64,000 nucleotides of DNA from CAZRIT01 sp964600225. Its GTDB lineage: Bacteria; Bacillota; Clostridia; Christensenellales; CAG-138. The notes beneath the pieces are model-generated. The model did no database searches. It saw only the letters and a list, made by a program, of their open reading frames with translations, and was not told where the DNA came from. The position numbers were made by a program, and so were the translations under genes. Position 1 is the stretch's first letter. The number at the start of each line of letters is the position of its first letter. Shown one piece after another: positions 37,869-47,006 of this stretch. The stretch is from contig CAZRIT010000002.1 of assembly GCA_964600225.1 (NCBI GenBank), positions 1 to 64,000 on the forward strand. Direction: 5' to 3'.

Positions 37869-38756
37869 TTACGGCTCGCGGCGGTCGCCCATGAAGTACA
37901 GCGCAACGGTGCCGGGGCCCGTGTGCGCGCCGATGACGGTGCCGACATAGTTGATGAGCACCTTGCCGTCCAGCTTGGGGAATTTCTCCTCAATTATCTG
38001 TGCAACCTTTTCGGCGTCGGCCAGGCAATCGGAATGGGAGATGTAGCACTTGCCCGCATAGTCGAGGCCGTTGTCCGCGTGCTGCACCATGCGCTCGATG
38101 ATTTCGTGAATGACGCGGTTCTTGCCCTGATACTTGGTGCGCGGCGTCAGCTTGCCCTCGTCGTTCATGTTGAGCAGCGGGCAGATGTTGAACAGCGTGC
38201 CCACCACGGCCGATGCGGCAGTGATGCGGCCGCCGCGGCGGTAATGCGTCAGGTCCGTCGAGAAGAACCAGTGGTGCAGATTGAGCTTGATCGATTCGGC
38301 ATAGTCGCGCGCCTCGTCGATGGAAGCGCCGTTGTCGCGCTGATCGGCAACCATGGTAACCAGCATGCCGTAGCCGCTGGATGCGCCGAGGGAATCCACC
38401 AGCTCGATGCGGCGATCGGGATACTTCTTTAGCAGCGCTTCCCGCGCAACATGGGCGGAGTTAAAGGAGCCCGACAGGCCGCTGGAAAGCGAAATGTGCA
38501 GGATGTCGTTCCCTTCCGCCAGGATGGGCTCAAAGAATGTCGTAAATTGCTCCACGTTCACCTGCGAGGTGGTCGGCATGTTGCCTTTGCGGATGGCATC
38601 GTAAAAATCGGGAAACGAAATGGACTTGCCAAGATCATCCGCATAGGTTTTGTCTCCGATCAGCACATGGAAGCATACATAGGGGATGTTCCGTGTCTGA
38701 AAAAAGGATTCCGTCATATCGGCGGTTGAGCAGCATGTCAAAACAAATTGATTCAT
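37869..38756 (-). CDS. DegV family fatty-acid-binding protein
   Basis: A 295-residue two-domain protein: N-terminal FVLTCCSTADMTESFF, lipid-contact motif ISLSSGLSGSFNSA, conserved RRGGRI, and C-terminal GTVIGAHTGPGTVALYF. Such proteins (FakB relatives) bind fatty acids and present them to a FakA kinase for incorporation into phospholipid; no fakA is in the window. AAAGGA precedes the ATG at 38756. Confidence 0.93.
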   Translation of the reverse strand: MNQFVLTCCSTADMTESFFQTRNIPYVCFHVLIGDKTYADDLGKSISFPDFYDAIRKGNMPTTSQVNVEQFTTFFEPILAEGNDILHISLSSGLSGSFNSAHVAREALLKKYPDRRIELVDSLGASSGYGMLVTMVADQRDNGASIDEARDYAESIKLNLHHWFFSTDLTHYRRGGRITAASAVVGTLFNICPLLNMNDEGKLTPRTKYQGKNRVIHEIIERMVQHADNGLDYAGKCYISHSDCLADAEKVAQIIEEKFPKLDGKVLINYVGTVIGAHTGPGTVALYFMGDRREP

Positions 38757-38880
38757 GGTTAAGATTCCTTTCCCTTGTGAGTCTGTCACTATTTTATACG
38801 TTCTTGGGCAGCCTAGGCTACCTACCGCGTAAAATTGGCAGTCTCCCAATCGTAGAATTACCTCTCTACTGACGGTAGAG

Positions 38881-39510
38881 TCAGGAAACCTCCTTCTTTT
38901 TGGGCTTTTGGGTCTTGCCGATACCAAACGCGATCAACAGGATCAACTCCAGCGGGATGCCGATGGCGAATATGGTGAACGCGTTGCGCTGCGACGAAAA
39001 AAAGAAGAAGACAATGGCCAGCACCGACCATATGATGAACGAAATACAGATGATGCTGTATATGGAACGGCCCCACATGACGTTGAAGATCAACAGCAGC
39101 ATCGCGGAAACGGGTACGGCAAACAGATACGCAAGCCACGGCCTTGTGATATCGGGCGCCGCGATCAAGAGGATAACGAATACGAGCGTGGCCACAAACC
39201 AGATCGACAGCGTAGGCAGCAGCGCCGTAAAGATGCGGTTAATGGTACGCTGCCTTTTGGTGGCGGTGGCGGGAAGCATGGTTTCGAAGTGGTGCTCGGT
39301 CAGGTAATCGATGGTGACGCCAAACTGATCGGCAATCATCTTGAGCACGATGACGTCGGGCAGCGATTCACCCCGTTCCCACTTGGAAACGGCCTTGTCG
39401 GAGTAGTTCAGTTTTTCCGCAAGCTCCAGCTGCGTCATGCCGAAGGCCTGCCGAAGTTTTACGATATTGTTGGCAATGTTACACTTTAACTGTGTGGATT
39501 GTAACTCCAT
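38881..39510 (-). CDS. XRE-family regulator with four transmembrane segments
   Basis: A 209-residue protein. Residues about 10-70 form a helix-turn-helix (KLRQAFGMTQLELAEKLNYSDKAVSKWERGESLPD), followed by four hydrophobic segments between residues about 95 and 200 and a lysine-rich end. It would be a membrane-bound DNA-binding regulator, a type common in Clostridia, with unknown signal. It starts 3 nt after the galactokinase stop on the same strand, so it is probably the last gene of the minus-strand group 42817-38881. Confidence 0.85.
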   Translation of the reverse strand: MELQSTQLKCNIANNIVKLRQAFGMTQLELAEKLNYSDKAVSKWERGESLPDVIVLKMIADQFGVTIDYLTEHHFETMLPATATKRQRTINRIFTALLPTLSIWFVATLVFVILLIAAPDITRPWLAYLFAVPVSAMLLLIFNVMWGRSIYSIICISFIIWSVLAIVFFFFSSQRNAFTIFAIGIPLELILLIAFGIGKTQKPKKKEVS

Positions 39511-39512
39511 GC

Positions 39513-40787
39513 TCAACCCTGCTTTCCGATACAATGTATCTCTGCGCCGCCCACCGTGCGGACGGATAGCCTGTAGCAGCAGCCGCTGCCGAACAGGCGC
39601 TCCATCGTTTCGGTATACGCCTGCATGTCCGCATTGGGCAGCAGTGTAAGGATGGTGCCCGCAAAGCCGCCGCCGTGCACGCGCCATGCGCCGCGCTGAC
39701 CAAGTGCCTTTTCGGTTGCGGCAAGCGCAAGCGCCAATGAACGATCGTGCGCGTCCAAAGGACAAACGTTTTGCAGCTGCATAAAGCTCGAACGCCCGCT
39801 TTCCAGCATCAGCCGACGGAACCGTTCAATATCCTGCGCCATTAATGCATCTGCCAGTTTGGAGACGCGAGCGTCCTCTTCAAAAAAGTGCATCGCCCGC
39901 AGCAGCGCCAAATCGGTTACCTTGCCGCGCAGGGTGGGGAGGGTCTGCCAAAAAGCGTCTGCATCCACATCGCCCAGCACGGTTTTTCCGAACAGGGCCG
40001 CAACGGCGCGCATGTCAGCAGGGATGGCGGCGTACTGATCGGTCAGCTTTGCGTGGCTGCCGCCCGCATTGACAATGCAAAAGCCGTATCCGAGCTTTGT
40101 CAAATCGCACGCGATGCGCGTAACCTTGGGGCTAGCCTCATCCGAAAAGTCGATGGCAACATAGCCGCCCTCTGCGCATGCAAGCTGATCCATCAGCCCG
40201 CTGGGCTTGCCAAAGTAGTGGTTCTCCGCATATTTGCCCGCTTTGGCCTGCACAACGGGCGGTATGGAGCCGTTGTTGTACAGCCCCGAAAAGATGGTGG
40301 CAATCAGCACCGAGAAAGCGGCGGAGGAGGACAGGCCAGAGCCGCGCGGCACATCGGACAGGATGGATGCGTTGAACCCGCCGATGCGAAAGCCCTGCTG
40401 ATGCAGATAGGCCGCCACGCCGCGGATGAAGGCGGCGGATGTGCGCCGTTCCTTCATGTGCGCACGCAGATCGTGCGGCTTGATCGAAAGCGCGAACGGC
40501 CGAAACCCGTTGGAGACGATGCGCACCAGATCGTCGCTGCGCGGGGTAACCGCGGCAATCATATCCAGCGAAACGGTGGCGGCCAGCACATGCCCGTGCT
40601 GGTGATCGGTATGGTTGCCGCCCAGCTCACTGCGTCCCGGCGCCGAGAAAAACCGTGCGCCTTTGGACGAGCCGAACGTGCGCTTCAACGCCTGTAAGGC
40701 TGCCTGTTGGCGTTGGTTCTGCTGAGAAATATCGCAGGCTCCGCCGTATAGCTGTTCCGTTGTGAGGATGGGCAATGTATCGGGCAA
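39513..40787 (-). CDS. Galactokinase-like GHMP kinase
   Basis: A 424-residue GHMP kinase. Galactokinase signature FSAPGRSELGGNHTDHQHG near residue 48, ATP-binding motif DVPRGSGLSSSAAFSV, and C-terminal VHGGGFAGTILTLL. It phosphorylates galactose or a related sugar at C1. TTG 40787 is chosen because GGAGG, inside the end of the upstream gene, lies 8 nt before it. The usual PGRVNLIGEHTDY is altered to PGRSELGGNHTDH, with Asn replacing the Glu of the EHTDY motif, so the sugar may differ from galactose. No galT or galE sits alongside. Confidence 0.85.
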   Translation of the reverse strand: MPDTLPILTTEQLYGGACDISQQNQRQQAALQALKRTFGSSKGARFFSAPGRSELGGNHTDHQHGHVLAATVSLDMIAAVTPRSDDLVRIVSNGFRPFALSIKPHDLRAHMKERRTSAAFIRGVAAYLHQQGFRIGGFNASILSDVPRGSGLSSSAAFSVLIATIFSGLYNNGSIPPVVQAKAGKYAENHYFGKPSGLMDQLACAEGGYVAIDFSDEASPKVTRIACDLTKLGYGFCIVNAGGSHAKLTDQYAAIPADMRAVAALFGKTVLGDVDADAFWQTLPTLRGKVTDLALLRAMHFFEEDARVSKLADALMAQDIERFRRLMLESGRSSFMQLQNVCPLDAHDRSLALALAATEKALGQRGAWRVHGGGFAGTILTLLPNADMQAYTETMERLFGSGCCYRLSVRTVGGAEIHCIGKQG

Positions 40788-40791
40788 TGCG

Positions 40792-41952
40792 TTAACCTCC
40801 GAACAGGCTCAGCAGATACGCCGTGCCGATGCCCAGATAGTTGCCAACGACATAGCCGAGGATGCCGCAGATCAGACCGGGCAGGATGACTTCTTTATTC
40901 TGCATGGCGTTTGCCGTGGGTACGATAAACGGCGGGCCATAGATGCCGGCTGTGGAGGTGATGACGGCCGTATCGCTGTCGATGCCGAACACCTTGGCGA
41001 GCAGCATGTGCAGGATGACCGAACCAAACTGCGCCATAGCAAACATCAACAGAAACAGCAGCGCCTTTTGATCCAGCTGGCTGAAATTGAACGACAGGCC
41101 GATGGCAAACGAGAACATGAGGATCATGTACTGGCCCGCGGCAAACGAACCGGGCGCCTCCCGTACCTTTTTGATAAACGAAAAACCGATGCCCAGCGTG
41201 GTGACCAGGAGCATGATGATGATCACGTTGAGTTCGCCTGTCAGCGCCAGCGCGACGCCTGCCGAAACGGCCAGGCAGCCAACGCCAAGCAGCACGATCG
41301 GCACGCGGGAAAGGAGCATGCGGAAGCTAAACGGCACCTTGCTTGGCACATAGGCCGACTGCATGGATTCGGAAAGCTGCTGCTGCGGCTGCACTGCGTC
41401 GGCGGAGACAAAGGGCTTCAAAAAGCGGCGGGTTAGCCGTGGCATCACGGAGATCAGCAGCAGGAAATAGATGCCGCCCACGACCACGTCGGAAGCGTTG
41501 GCAAGCACGATGTGCGAATTGTCCACGCCCAGCGCCACGCCGATGGCCATCAGGTTGGGCGTGCCGCCCGTATACAGGCCAATCATCATGCCCGCGTATT
41601 TCTCGGAGGATGGAACAACGTTGCGGAACGTGAAATAGGTGGCGCTCGATACCACAAACACCGCAACGATCATCAGTACAAAGGAGATCAGCGTGGGCCT
41701 TGCCAGCCGTTTGACGCTGCTAAGATCGGCGGAGAACAGGATCAGCGGAATGGCGATGGGTACCAGGATTTCGGATAGCGTCATGGCCATGGAGGTGTCT
41801 GGCAGCAGTAGGCTCATTGCCAGGCCAGCCGCGTAGCACAAAAACACGGGGCCCAGCATGCCCAGCAGCTTGACGCGATCCGCAGCCAGTATCATCAGCC
41901 TGGGGCCAAATACAATCAGCAGTACAATCAGGACATCAATCGCTATTTGCAT
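40792..41952 (-). CDS. DUF819 family membrane protein
   Basis: A 386-residue protein with about 11 membrane segments (VLIVLLIVFGPRLMILAAD first). The conserved YTGGTPNLMAIGVAL and TSTAGIYGPPFIVPTA stretches match the DUF819/YjcL family, which has a transporter-like inverted-repeat layout and unknown substrate. GGGAGG precedes the ATG. It is followed directly by the galactokinase gene, which may hint at an exchanged or exported sugar (inference). Confidence 0.85.
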   Translation of the reverse strand: MQIAIDVLIVLLIVFGPRLMILAADRVKLLGMLGPVFLCYAAGLAMSLLLPDTSMAMTLSEILVPIAIPLILFSADLSSVKRLARPTLISFVLMIVAVFVVSSATYFTFRNVVPSSEKYAGMMIGLYTGGTPNLMAIGVALGVDNSHIVLANASDVVVGGIYFLLLISVMPRLTRRFLKPFVSADAVQPQQQLSESMQSAYVPSKVPFSFRMLLSRVPIVLLGVGCLAVSAGVALALTGELNVIIIMLLVTTLGIGFSFIKKVREAPGSFAAGQYMILMFSFAIGLSFNFSQLDQKALLFLLMFAMAQFGSVILHMLLAKVFGIDSDTAVITSTAGIYGPPFIVPTANAMQNKEVILPGLICGILGYVVGNYLGIGTAYLLSLFGG

Positions 41953-41974
41953 ACTTCCTCCCGATCAGGCGCAA

Positions 41975-42817
41975 TCAGAATTTCGTGTTCACTACCGCGG
42001 GCGGGCCCTCCAGCAGGGTGGGCTTTGCCATGTATTGCCGAAACTTGGAAAAGAACGCCGCGTAATAGCTGCCCGAGCAGATGCGTTCATCCAGCACTGC
42101 GCCCATGGGCAGGCAGCGCTCAAACACAATTTCATCCTTGACGCGCTTGGGGATTTCGCGCATGTTGCCAAGGGTGATGATGATGGAGGTGGTGCCAAAC
42201 TCGTAAATGTGGTGGTATATGTGGTTGGTGCGGATGCTTGCCAGGTTGGAGATGACCAGGCTTGTGTGGAACGGGCTGGCCTGTATGAGGCTCTTGGGCA
42301 GCAGACCGTATTTATCCATGATTTTGAACAGGCCCACGGCAAAGTTGACCAGACCGGGAATCTTTAACAGCGTTGTCATCAGCTTGTCGGTCTTGTTGGT
42401 ATCGCCCTCGACACGGTTTTGGGATACATATTCGTCGATTTTTTCGTGTACGGCAAAGATATCGTCCTCCATTTGGAAGTACATCTTGTTCATGGTGCCG
42501 TCCAGCTCACCGGGCTTGAGCACGACCATGCCCACAGGGAATTCGTTGCGCTGGTAGATGCGCTTGTTGGCTATGAAGCGGTTGATGGCGGGGAATTCCG
42601 CAGCGGCGCGCAGATAGGCGGCAAGCACAACGCCCAGGTGCGAAAAGCGGTAGCCCTCCTTGCGCTTTGCGTTGATGTAGGATTGCATGGGCGCAACGGG
42701 AATATTCAGCTCGATCATGTTCATCGAGTCGTAACGTTTGTCCAATACATATGGAAGGATGGTGTACATGGGATTGGCGTCGTAAACGCGCGTTCCGTCT
42801 TTACGCAAAGCTCTCAC
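41975..42817 (-). CDS. 2-oxoacid dehydrogenase E2/CAT-fold acyltransferase-like protein lacking catalytic motif
   Basis: A 280-residue protein resembling the catalytic domain of E2 acyltransferases and chloramphenicol acetyltransferase, with no lipoyl or binding domain. In the family the C-terminal HxxxDG motif (DHRxxDG) provides the catalytic histidine; here the aligned segment reads LDERICSGS, so His is Glu and Asp is Ser. It is therefore probably not an acyltransferase. The start codon is GTG 42817 with AAGAGG very close upstream; a TTG at 42808 is an alternative. It is first in the minus-strand group with DUF819 and galactokinase. Confidence 0.7.
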   Translation of the reverse strand: MRALRKDGTRVYDANPMYTILPYVLDKRYDSMNMIELNIPVAPMQSYINAKRKEGYRFSHLGVVLAAYLRAAAEFPAINRFIANKRIYQRNEFPVGMVVLKPGELDGTMNKMYFQMEDDIFAVHEKIDEYVSQNRVEGDTNKTDKLMTTLLKIPGLVNFAVGLFKIMDKYGLLPKSLIQASPFHTSLVISNLASIRTNHIYHHIYEFGTTSIIITLGNMREIPKRVKDEIVFERCLPMGAVLDERICSGSYYAAFFSKFRQYMAKPTLLEGPPAVVNTKF

Positions 42818-42940
42818 TTCCTCTTAACTCATATTGCATCAGTTTACACGAAATACCGCATGATTTCAAGTTATACCTGTTTTGCTGGTGTGGTCAGCGG
42901 CCAATCCCACAGCGGCAGGCAAGAAAACGCATAACGATAC

Positions 42941-42969
42941 TTGTATGAGCCGTCCGATTATGTCATAAT
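42941..42969 (+). promoter_or_regulatory. Promoter upstream of the ABC ATPase gene
   Basis: TTGTAT, 17-bp spacer, CATAAT; the predicted leader is about 185 nt. Confidence 0.6.
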
Positions 42970-43026
42970 GTATTTATCAGGCGTACGGCGGTTACTCCAC
43001 TTTTTACTCGCCGAGGCGCTTTCAAA

Positions 43027-43083
43027 AAGGAGGGATACACATTTACCGCAAGGCTTGCGGTGCGGCAGTGTGGAGACCTGCCG
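43027..43083 (+). promoter_or_regulatory. Structured leader with orphan Shine-Dalgarno
   Basis: A near-perfect SD (AAGGAGGG, 43027-43034) is followed 6 nt later by ATT (43041), which is in frame with the ATPase gene and open all the way to it. Two hairpins follow: CCGCAA-ggc-TTGCGG (43046-43060) and CGGCAG...CTGCCG (43063-43083). Either a rare ATT start adds 40 residues, or this is a regulatory decoy. Confidence 0.4.
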
Positions 43084-43160
43084 TAATGCATGCGCCACTT
43101 TCAGCGGGCCATGCGAGAAGGGCGGCCGATGAATATCCTGCCCGTCAAAGCCAAAGAAGT

Positions 43161-44282
<1,122 letters not shown>

Positions 44283-44330
44283 CGGGGTGCAGCGCGTATT
44301 CATAGAACCTTTGTGTCATTTTGGGCTGTG

Positions 44331-44351
44331 GGCGGAGCGGTACGCTCCGCC
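44331..44351. repeat. 9-bp perfect palindrome after the ABC ATPase gene
   Basis: GGCGGAGCG-gta-CGCTCCGCC without a T-run. A shorter relative, GGCGGA directly joined to ACGCTCCGC, lies at 61706-61720. Confidence 0.5.
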
Positions 44352-44448
44352 GCACCCGGGATGGCATGTTTCATGAAGACGACCGAATCTATCCTGTCGG
44401 CAATGAATTTTTGCATCGATATATCTGCCAACTCAAACGTTTGCGCTA

Positions 44449-44477
44449 TTGCGAACCGTGGCGCATTGTGCTATACT
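44449..44477 (+). promoter_or_regulatory. Promoter of the tmk-pfk pair
   Basis: TTGCGA, 17-bp spacer, TATACT, 47 nt before the tmk ATG. Confidence 0.7.
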
Positions 44478-44524
44478 GTTTCTCGGCCAACGGGGCATTC
44501 ATCCTGTTTGGAGCAAAGGGACGC

Positions 44525-45202
44525 ATGACAAAGATTATTGCATTCGAGGGTATCGACGGCACGGGTAAAACCGTGCAGATGGAGCGCATGCAGCAGCGCT
44601 TGGCAGAACGCGGGTTCAGCGTTAAAACGCTGTCGTTTCCCGTGTACACTTCTTTTTTCGGCGGCGAGGTTGGCAAGCTTTTGTCGGCAAGGGAAGGCGT
44701 GCGCGCCGATGATGTGGACGGCAAGTCCATGGCGCTGTGGTTTGCGTTGGATCGGTTTGAGGCGTTGCGCGACTATTCGCTTGCCGATATCGACATCCTT
44801 TTGATCAATCGTTATGTGCTCAGCAACGCCGTTTATCAAAGCATACGGGATATCGACCTGGGTAAACCCGACCTGTTGGATTTTGTGTTTTCCCTGGAGC
44901 ACGAGCATTTTGGCATTCCGCGCGCCGATGCGTATGTGGTGCTGGATGTGCTGCCTGATGCGGCCGCGAGCAATGTGGATAAAAAAGGCTTTCGCGAATA
45001 TGTTGGAAATATGCGCGATGTGTACGAGGCGCTGCCGGATATCCAATCGCGCGCCAGGTTAAAGTACATGGAATATGCCGAGCGGCTGAACAATGTGTTT
45101 TTGATCCCCTGCATGGAGGATGGCCAATTGATGCCCATCGATCGTATCGGCGCGCGCATCGATCAGGCGCTTCGTTCCATTATATTTGAAGGAGAATTGT
45201 GA
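44525..45202 (+). CDS. tmk: dTMP kinase-like protein
   Basis: A 225-residue P-loop kinase: FEGIDGTGKT (residues 7-16), LLINRYVLSNAVYQS with the DR(Y/H)-type motif changed to NRY, and the LDVLPDAAASNVDKKG segment in place of the usual LDVxPExGLxR. It phosphorylates dTMP to dTDP. AAAGGG stands 4 nt before the ATG. The stop overlaps the next start by one base (TGATG). Confidence 0.85.
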   Translation: MTKIIAFEGIDGTGKTVQMERMQQRLAERGFSVKTLSFPVYTSFFGGEVGKLLSAREGVRADDVDGKSMALWFALDRFEALRDYSLADIDILLINRYVLSNAVYQSIRDIDLGKPDLLDFVFSLEHEHFGIPRADAYVVLDVLPDAAASNVDKKGFREYVGNMRDVYEALPDIQSRARLKYMEYAERLNNVFLIPCMEDGQLMPIDRIGARIDQALRSIIFEGEL

Positions 45203-46263
45203 TGCGAAAGATTGGTATTTTGACGGGCGGCGGAGACTGCCCCGGTTTGAACGCGGTTATCCGCGGCGTGGTGGAAGAATGCGCCGCAAACGGTATCTCG
45301 GTTTACGGCTTTACCGCGGGCTGGCGCGGCGCGCTGACGGGGGAGGGCCGCTGGCTTTCCCTAAAGGATGTGGAAGGGCTGCAGACGAAGGGCGGCACCA
45401 TACTGGAAAGCTCGCGCACGAACATCATGAAGGAAGAGAACGGCATCGAGCGCGTCCGCTCCATGATGAATGCGCTTGGCCTGGAGGGGCTGGTTGCCAT
45501 TGGCGGCGACGATACGCTCGGCGTGGCTAATCGGCTGCAAAAAGAGGGCATGAATATGATCGGCGTGCCCAAGACCATCGATAACGACCTGTCCTGCACG
45601 GACTATACGTTTGGCTTCGATACCGCCAGCAACATCGCCATGGAGTGCATCGATAAGCTCCACACCACGGCCGCGTCGCATGCGCGCTGCATCGTGGTGG
45701 AGTGCATGGGCCGTCATACGGGCTGGATTGCGGTGCAGGCGGGCATTGCTGCCGATGCGCATCTGATCCTCATTCCCGAATTCCCCAAAACGTTTGATGA
45801 GATTATGCAGATCATCCGCGGCCGCTATATCCATGGCGACCGTCACACCATCATTGCCGTTGCGGAGGGCTTTGCGCTGGCGGGTGAACCGCCCATCGAG
45901 GTGGATCACGATGCGTTCGGCAACGAAAACCTGTTTGAGAAGGATCTTGCCAAACGTCTTGCGCAACGCATTGAAACCGCCATGCGCGCCGATATCACGC
46001 TGGACGAAAAGCGCAAGTATTTTGAGTGCCGCAGCGTGGTGCTCGGCCACATTCAGCGCGGCGGTTCGCCCACCTGCTTTGACCGCGTGCTGGGCACAAG
46101 ATTGGGCTTTAAGGCAGGCGAGTTGGTTGTGGACGGGGACTACGGCAACATGGTTGCGCAAAACGGCACATTCATCGTCAAGGTGGACTTGGAAAAGGCC
46201 GTTACCCAGCGCAAGGAGGTCGATTACGACCTGTACCGTCAGGCTTCGCTGATGTTCCGTTAA
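45202..46263 (+). CDS. Phosphofructokinase with pyrophosphate-type active-site residues
   Basis: A 353-residue PFK-family protein opening KIGILTGGGDCPGLNAVIRG. In the family, Gly104 and Gly124 mark ATP enzymes, whereas Asp and Lys there mark pyrophosphate enzymes. Here the motifs read GGDDT (Asp104) and GVPKTIDND (Lys124), so diphosphate is the predicted phosphoryl donor. Such an enzyme is reversible and saves ATP in fermentation. GGAG lies 7 nt before the ATG at 45202. It is coupled to the tmk-like gene. Confidence 0.9.
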   Translation: MRKIGILTGGGDCPGLNAVIRGVVEECAANGISVYGFTAGWRGALTGEGRWLSLKDVEGLQTKGGTILESSRTNIMKEENGIERVRSMMNALGLEGLVAIGGDDTLGVANRLQKEGMNMIGVPKTIDNDLSCTDYTFGFDTASNIAMECIDKLHTTAASHARCIVVECMGRHTGWIAVQAGIAADAHLILIPEFPKTFDEIMQIIRGRYIHGDRHTIIAVAEGFALAGEPPIEVDHDAFGNENLFEKDLAKRLAQRIETAMRADITLDEKRKYFECRSVVLGHIQRGGSPTCFDRVLGTRLGFKAGELVVDGDYGNMVAQNGTFIVKVDLEKAVTQRKEVDYDLYRQASLMFR

Positions 46264-46285
46264 TCACATCATCGTTTTGCACGTT

Positions 46286-46324
46286 GGACCGCATGTGGCA
46301 AATCCGCCGCATGCGGTCTTTTTT
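46286..46324 (+). terminator. Terminator of the tmk-pfk unit
   Basis: Stem GACCGCATG / CATGCGGTC followed by TTTTTT. Confidence 0.85.
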
Positions 46325-46346
46325 CACCATCGGGCAACAATCGGCA

Positions 46347-46352
46347 TACAAT
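46347..46352 (+). promoter_or_regulatory. Possible -10 of the small cysteine-peptide operon
   Basis: TACAAT 37 nt before the ATG, just beyond the pfk terminator; the -35 region (TCACCA) is poor. Confidence 0.35.
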
Positions 46353-46388
46353 GCAGTACCATCATTTAATCCGACAGGAGGAATTATC

Positions 46389-46571
46389 ATGACGCAACAA
46401 TCATGCGGTGACGCTTGTCTCTGTCGTGCGGGCGCTGCGGATGCGGATATGACAGGCATCGAGCGCATTGTGCCGGCAGGGGATGCGGGCGCAGGCAACT
46501 GCCCCGGCTTGTGCGGCGAGACTGTGCTGTTCACAGTCGGCTATGTCAGCCCGTTTGGGGAGCAACTATGA
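46389..46571 (+). CDS. Small cysteine-rich protein coupled to a ThiS/MoaD-like carrier
   Basis: A 60-residue protein not recognised as a known family. Its five cysteines are clustered as CxxxCxC (positions 6, 10, 12) and CxxxC (38, 42), separated by an Ala/Asp/Gly-rich stretch; the end reads TVGYVSPFGEQL. AGGAGG with an 8-nt spacer precedes the ATG, so translation is well supported. The stop overlaps the next start (ATGA). The cysteine spacing suggests metal or sulfur binding, or a modified peptide; this is inference. No signal peptide is evident. Confidence 0.65.
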   Translation: MTQQSCGDACLCRAGAADADMTGIERIVPAGDAGAGNCPGLCGETVLFTVGYVSPFGEQL

Positions 46572-46765
46572 CCATACGATGCAATGGCGAGCAGGTTTCT
46601 GTCGATATCGGCACCACGTTGTTTGGCGCGGTGAGACAGCTTTCGCCGTTTGGAGACGACCCGATCATTGTGCTGCTCAACGGTGCGCGCGTGGCAATGG
46701 AAGCCGAAACCGTTTTACAGCCAAACGACGACATCATGATCTATCCGCTGCTCATCGGCGGCTGA
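46568..46765 (+). CDS. ThiS/MoaD-like sulfur-carrier protein
   Basis: A 65-residue ubiquitin-like protein starting MTIRCNGEQVSVDIGTTLFG, with VLLNGARVAMEAETVLQPNDDIMIYPLLIGG at the end, given here in pieces: VLLNGARVAM then NDDIMIYPLLIGG. The terminal Gly-Gly is the site that an E1-like enzyme adenylates and thiocarboxylates. No E1-like, thiamine or molybdopterin gene is next to it; its partner is the cysteine-rich peptide upstream. A mobile relic begins 50 nt downstream and may have displaced other genes. Confidence 0.75.
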   Translation: MTIRCNGEQVSVDIGTTLFGAVRQLSPFGDDPIIVLLNGARVAMEAETVLQPNDDIMIYPLLIGG

Positions 46766-46815
46766 ACGGATGCTAGCTTAGCGGTATTACGATATCGCAA
46801 TCCGTCACGGTAGCT

Positions 46816-46831
46816 ACTCATAAAACAGTAT
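46816..46831 (+). repeat. Left terminal inverted repeat of the relic
   Basis: ACTCATAAAACAGTAT; its reverse complement recurs with one change at 47722-47737. Confidence 0.65.
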
Positions 46832-46935
46832 CACAACAAAACTGAAATAGGGTAGCTGCCATACAGGGTGCAAAGCAAAACGGGCGTATCGTCTAAACGG
46901 CGGTATGCCCGTTTTGTTACGCAGTAGAAGGACAT
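46831..46935 (-). CDS. Small hypothetical protein in the relic
   Basis: 34 codons, starting MSFYCVTKRAYRRLDD, behind a perfect SD (AAGGAGG with 7-nt spacer), so translation is plausible. Not recognised. An inverted repeat AAAACGGGC / GCCCGTTTT (about 46877-46915) lies inside the frame and may act as a terminator instead. The stop falls in the left terminal repeat. Confidence 0.4.
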   Translation of the reverse strand: MSFYCVTKRAYRRLDDTPVLLCTLYGSYPISVLL

Positions 46936-47006
46936 AGCGATACCTCCTTGATACCGCCGTATCCTAAAAAAGGGCGACATTAACACATCCTCTGTATTCC
47001 AATTTT

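Noticed and set aside
42941..43132. Separate small plus-strand gene before the ABC ATPase
   Set aside because: The frame starts at the promoter -35 and has no SD; the only good SD belongs to the ATT frame leading into the ATPase.
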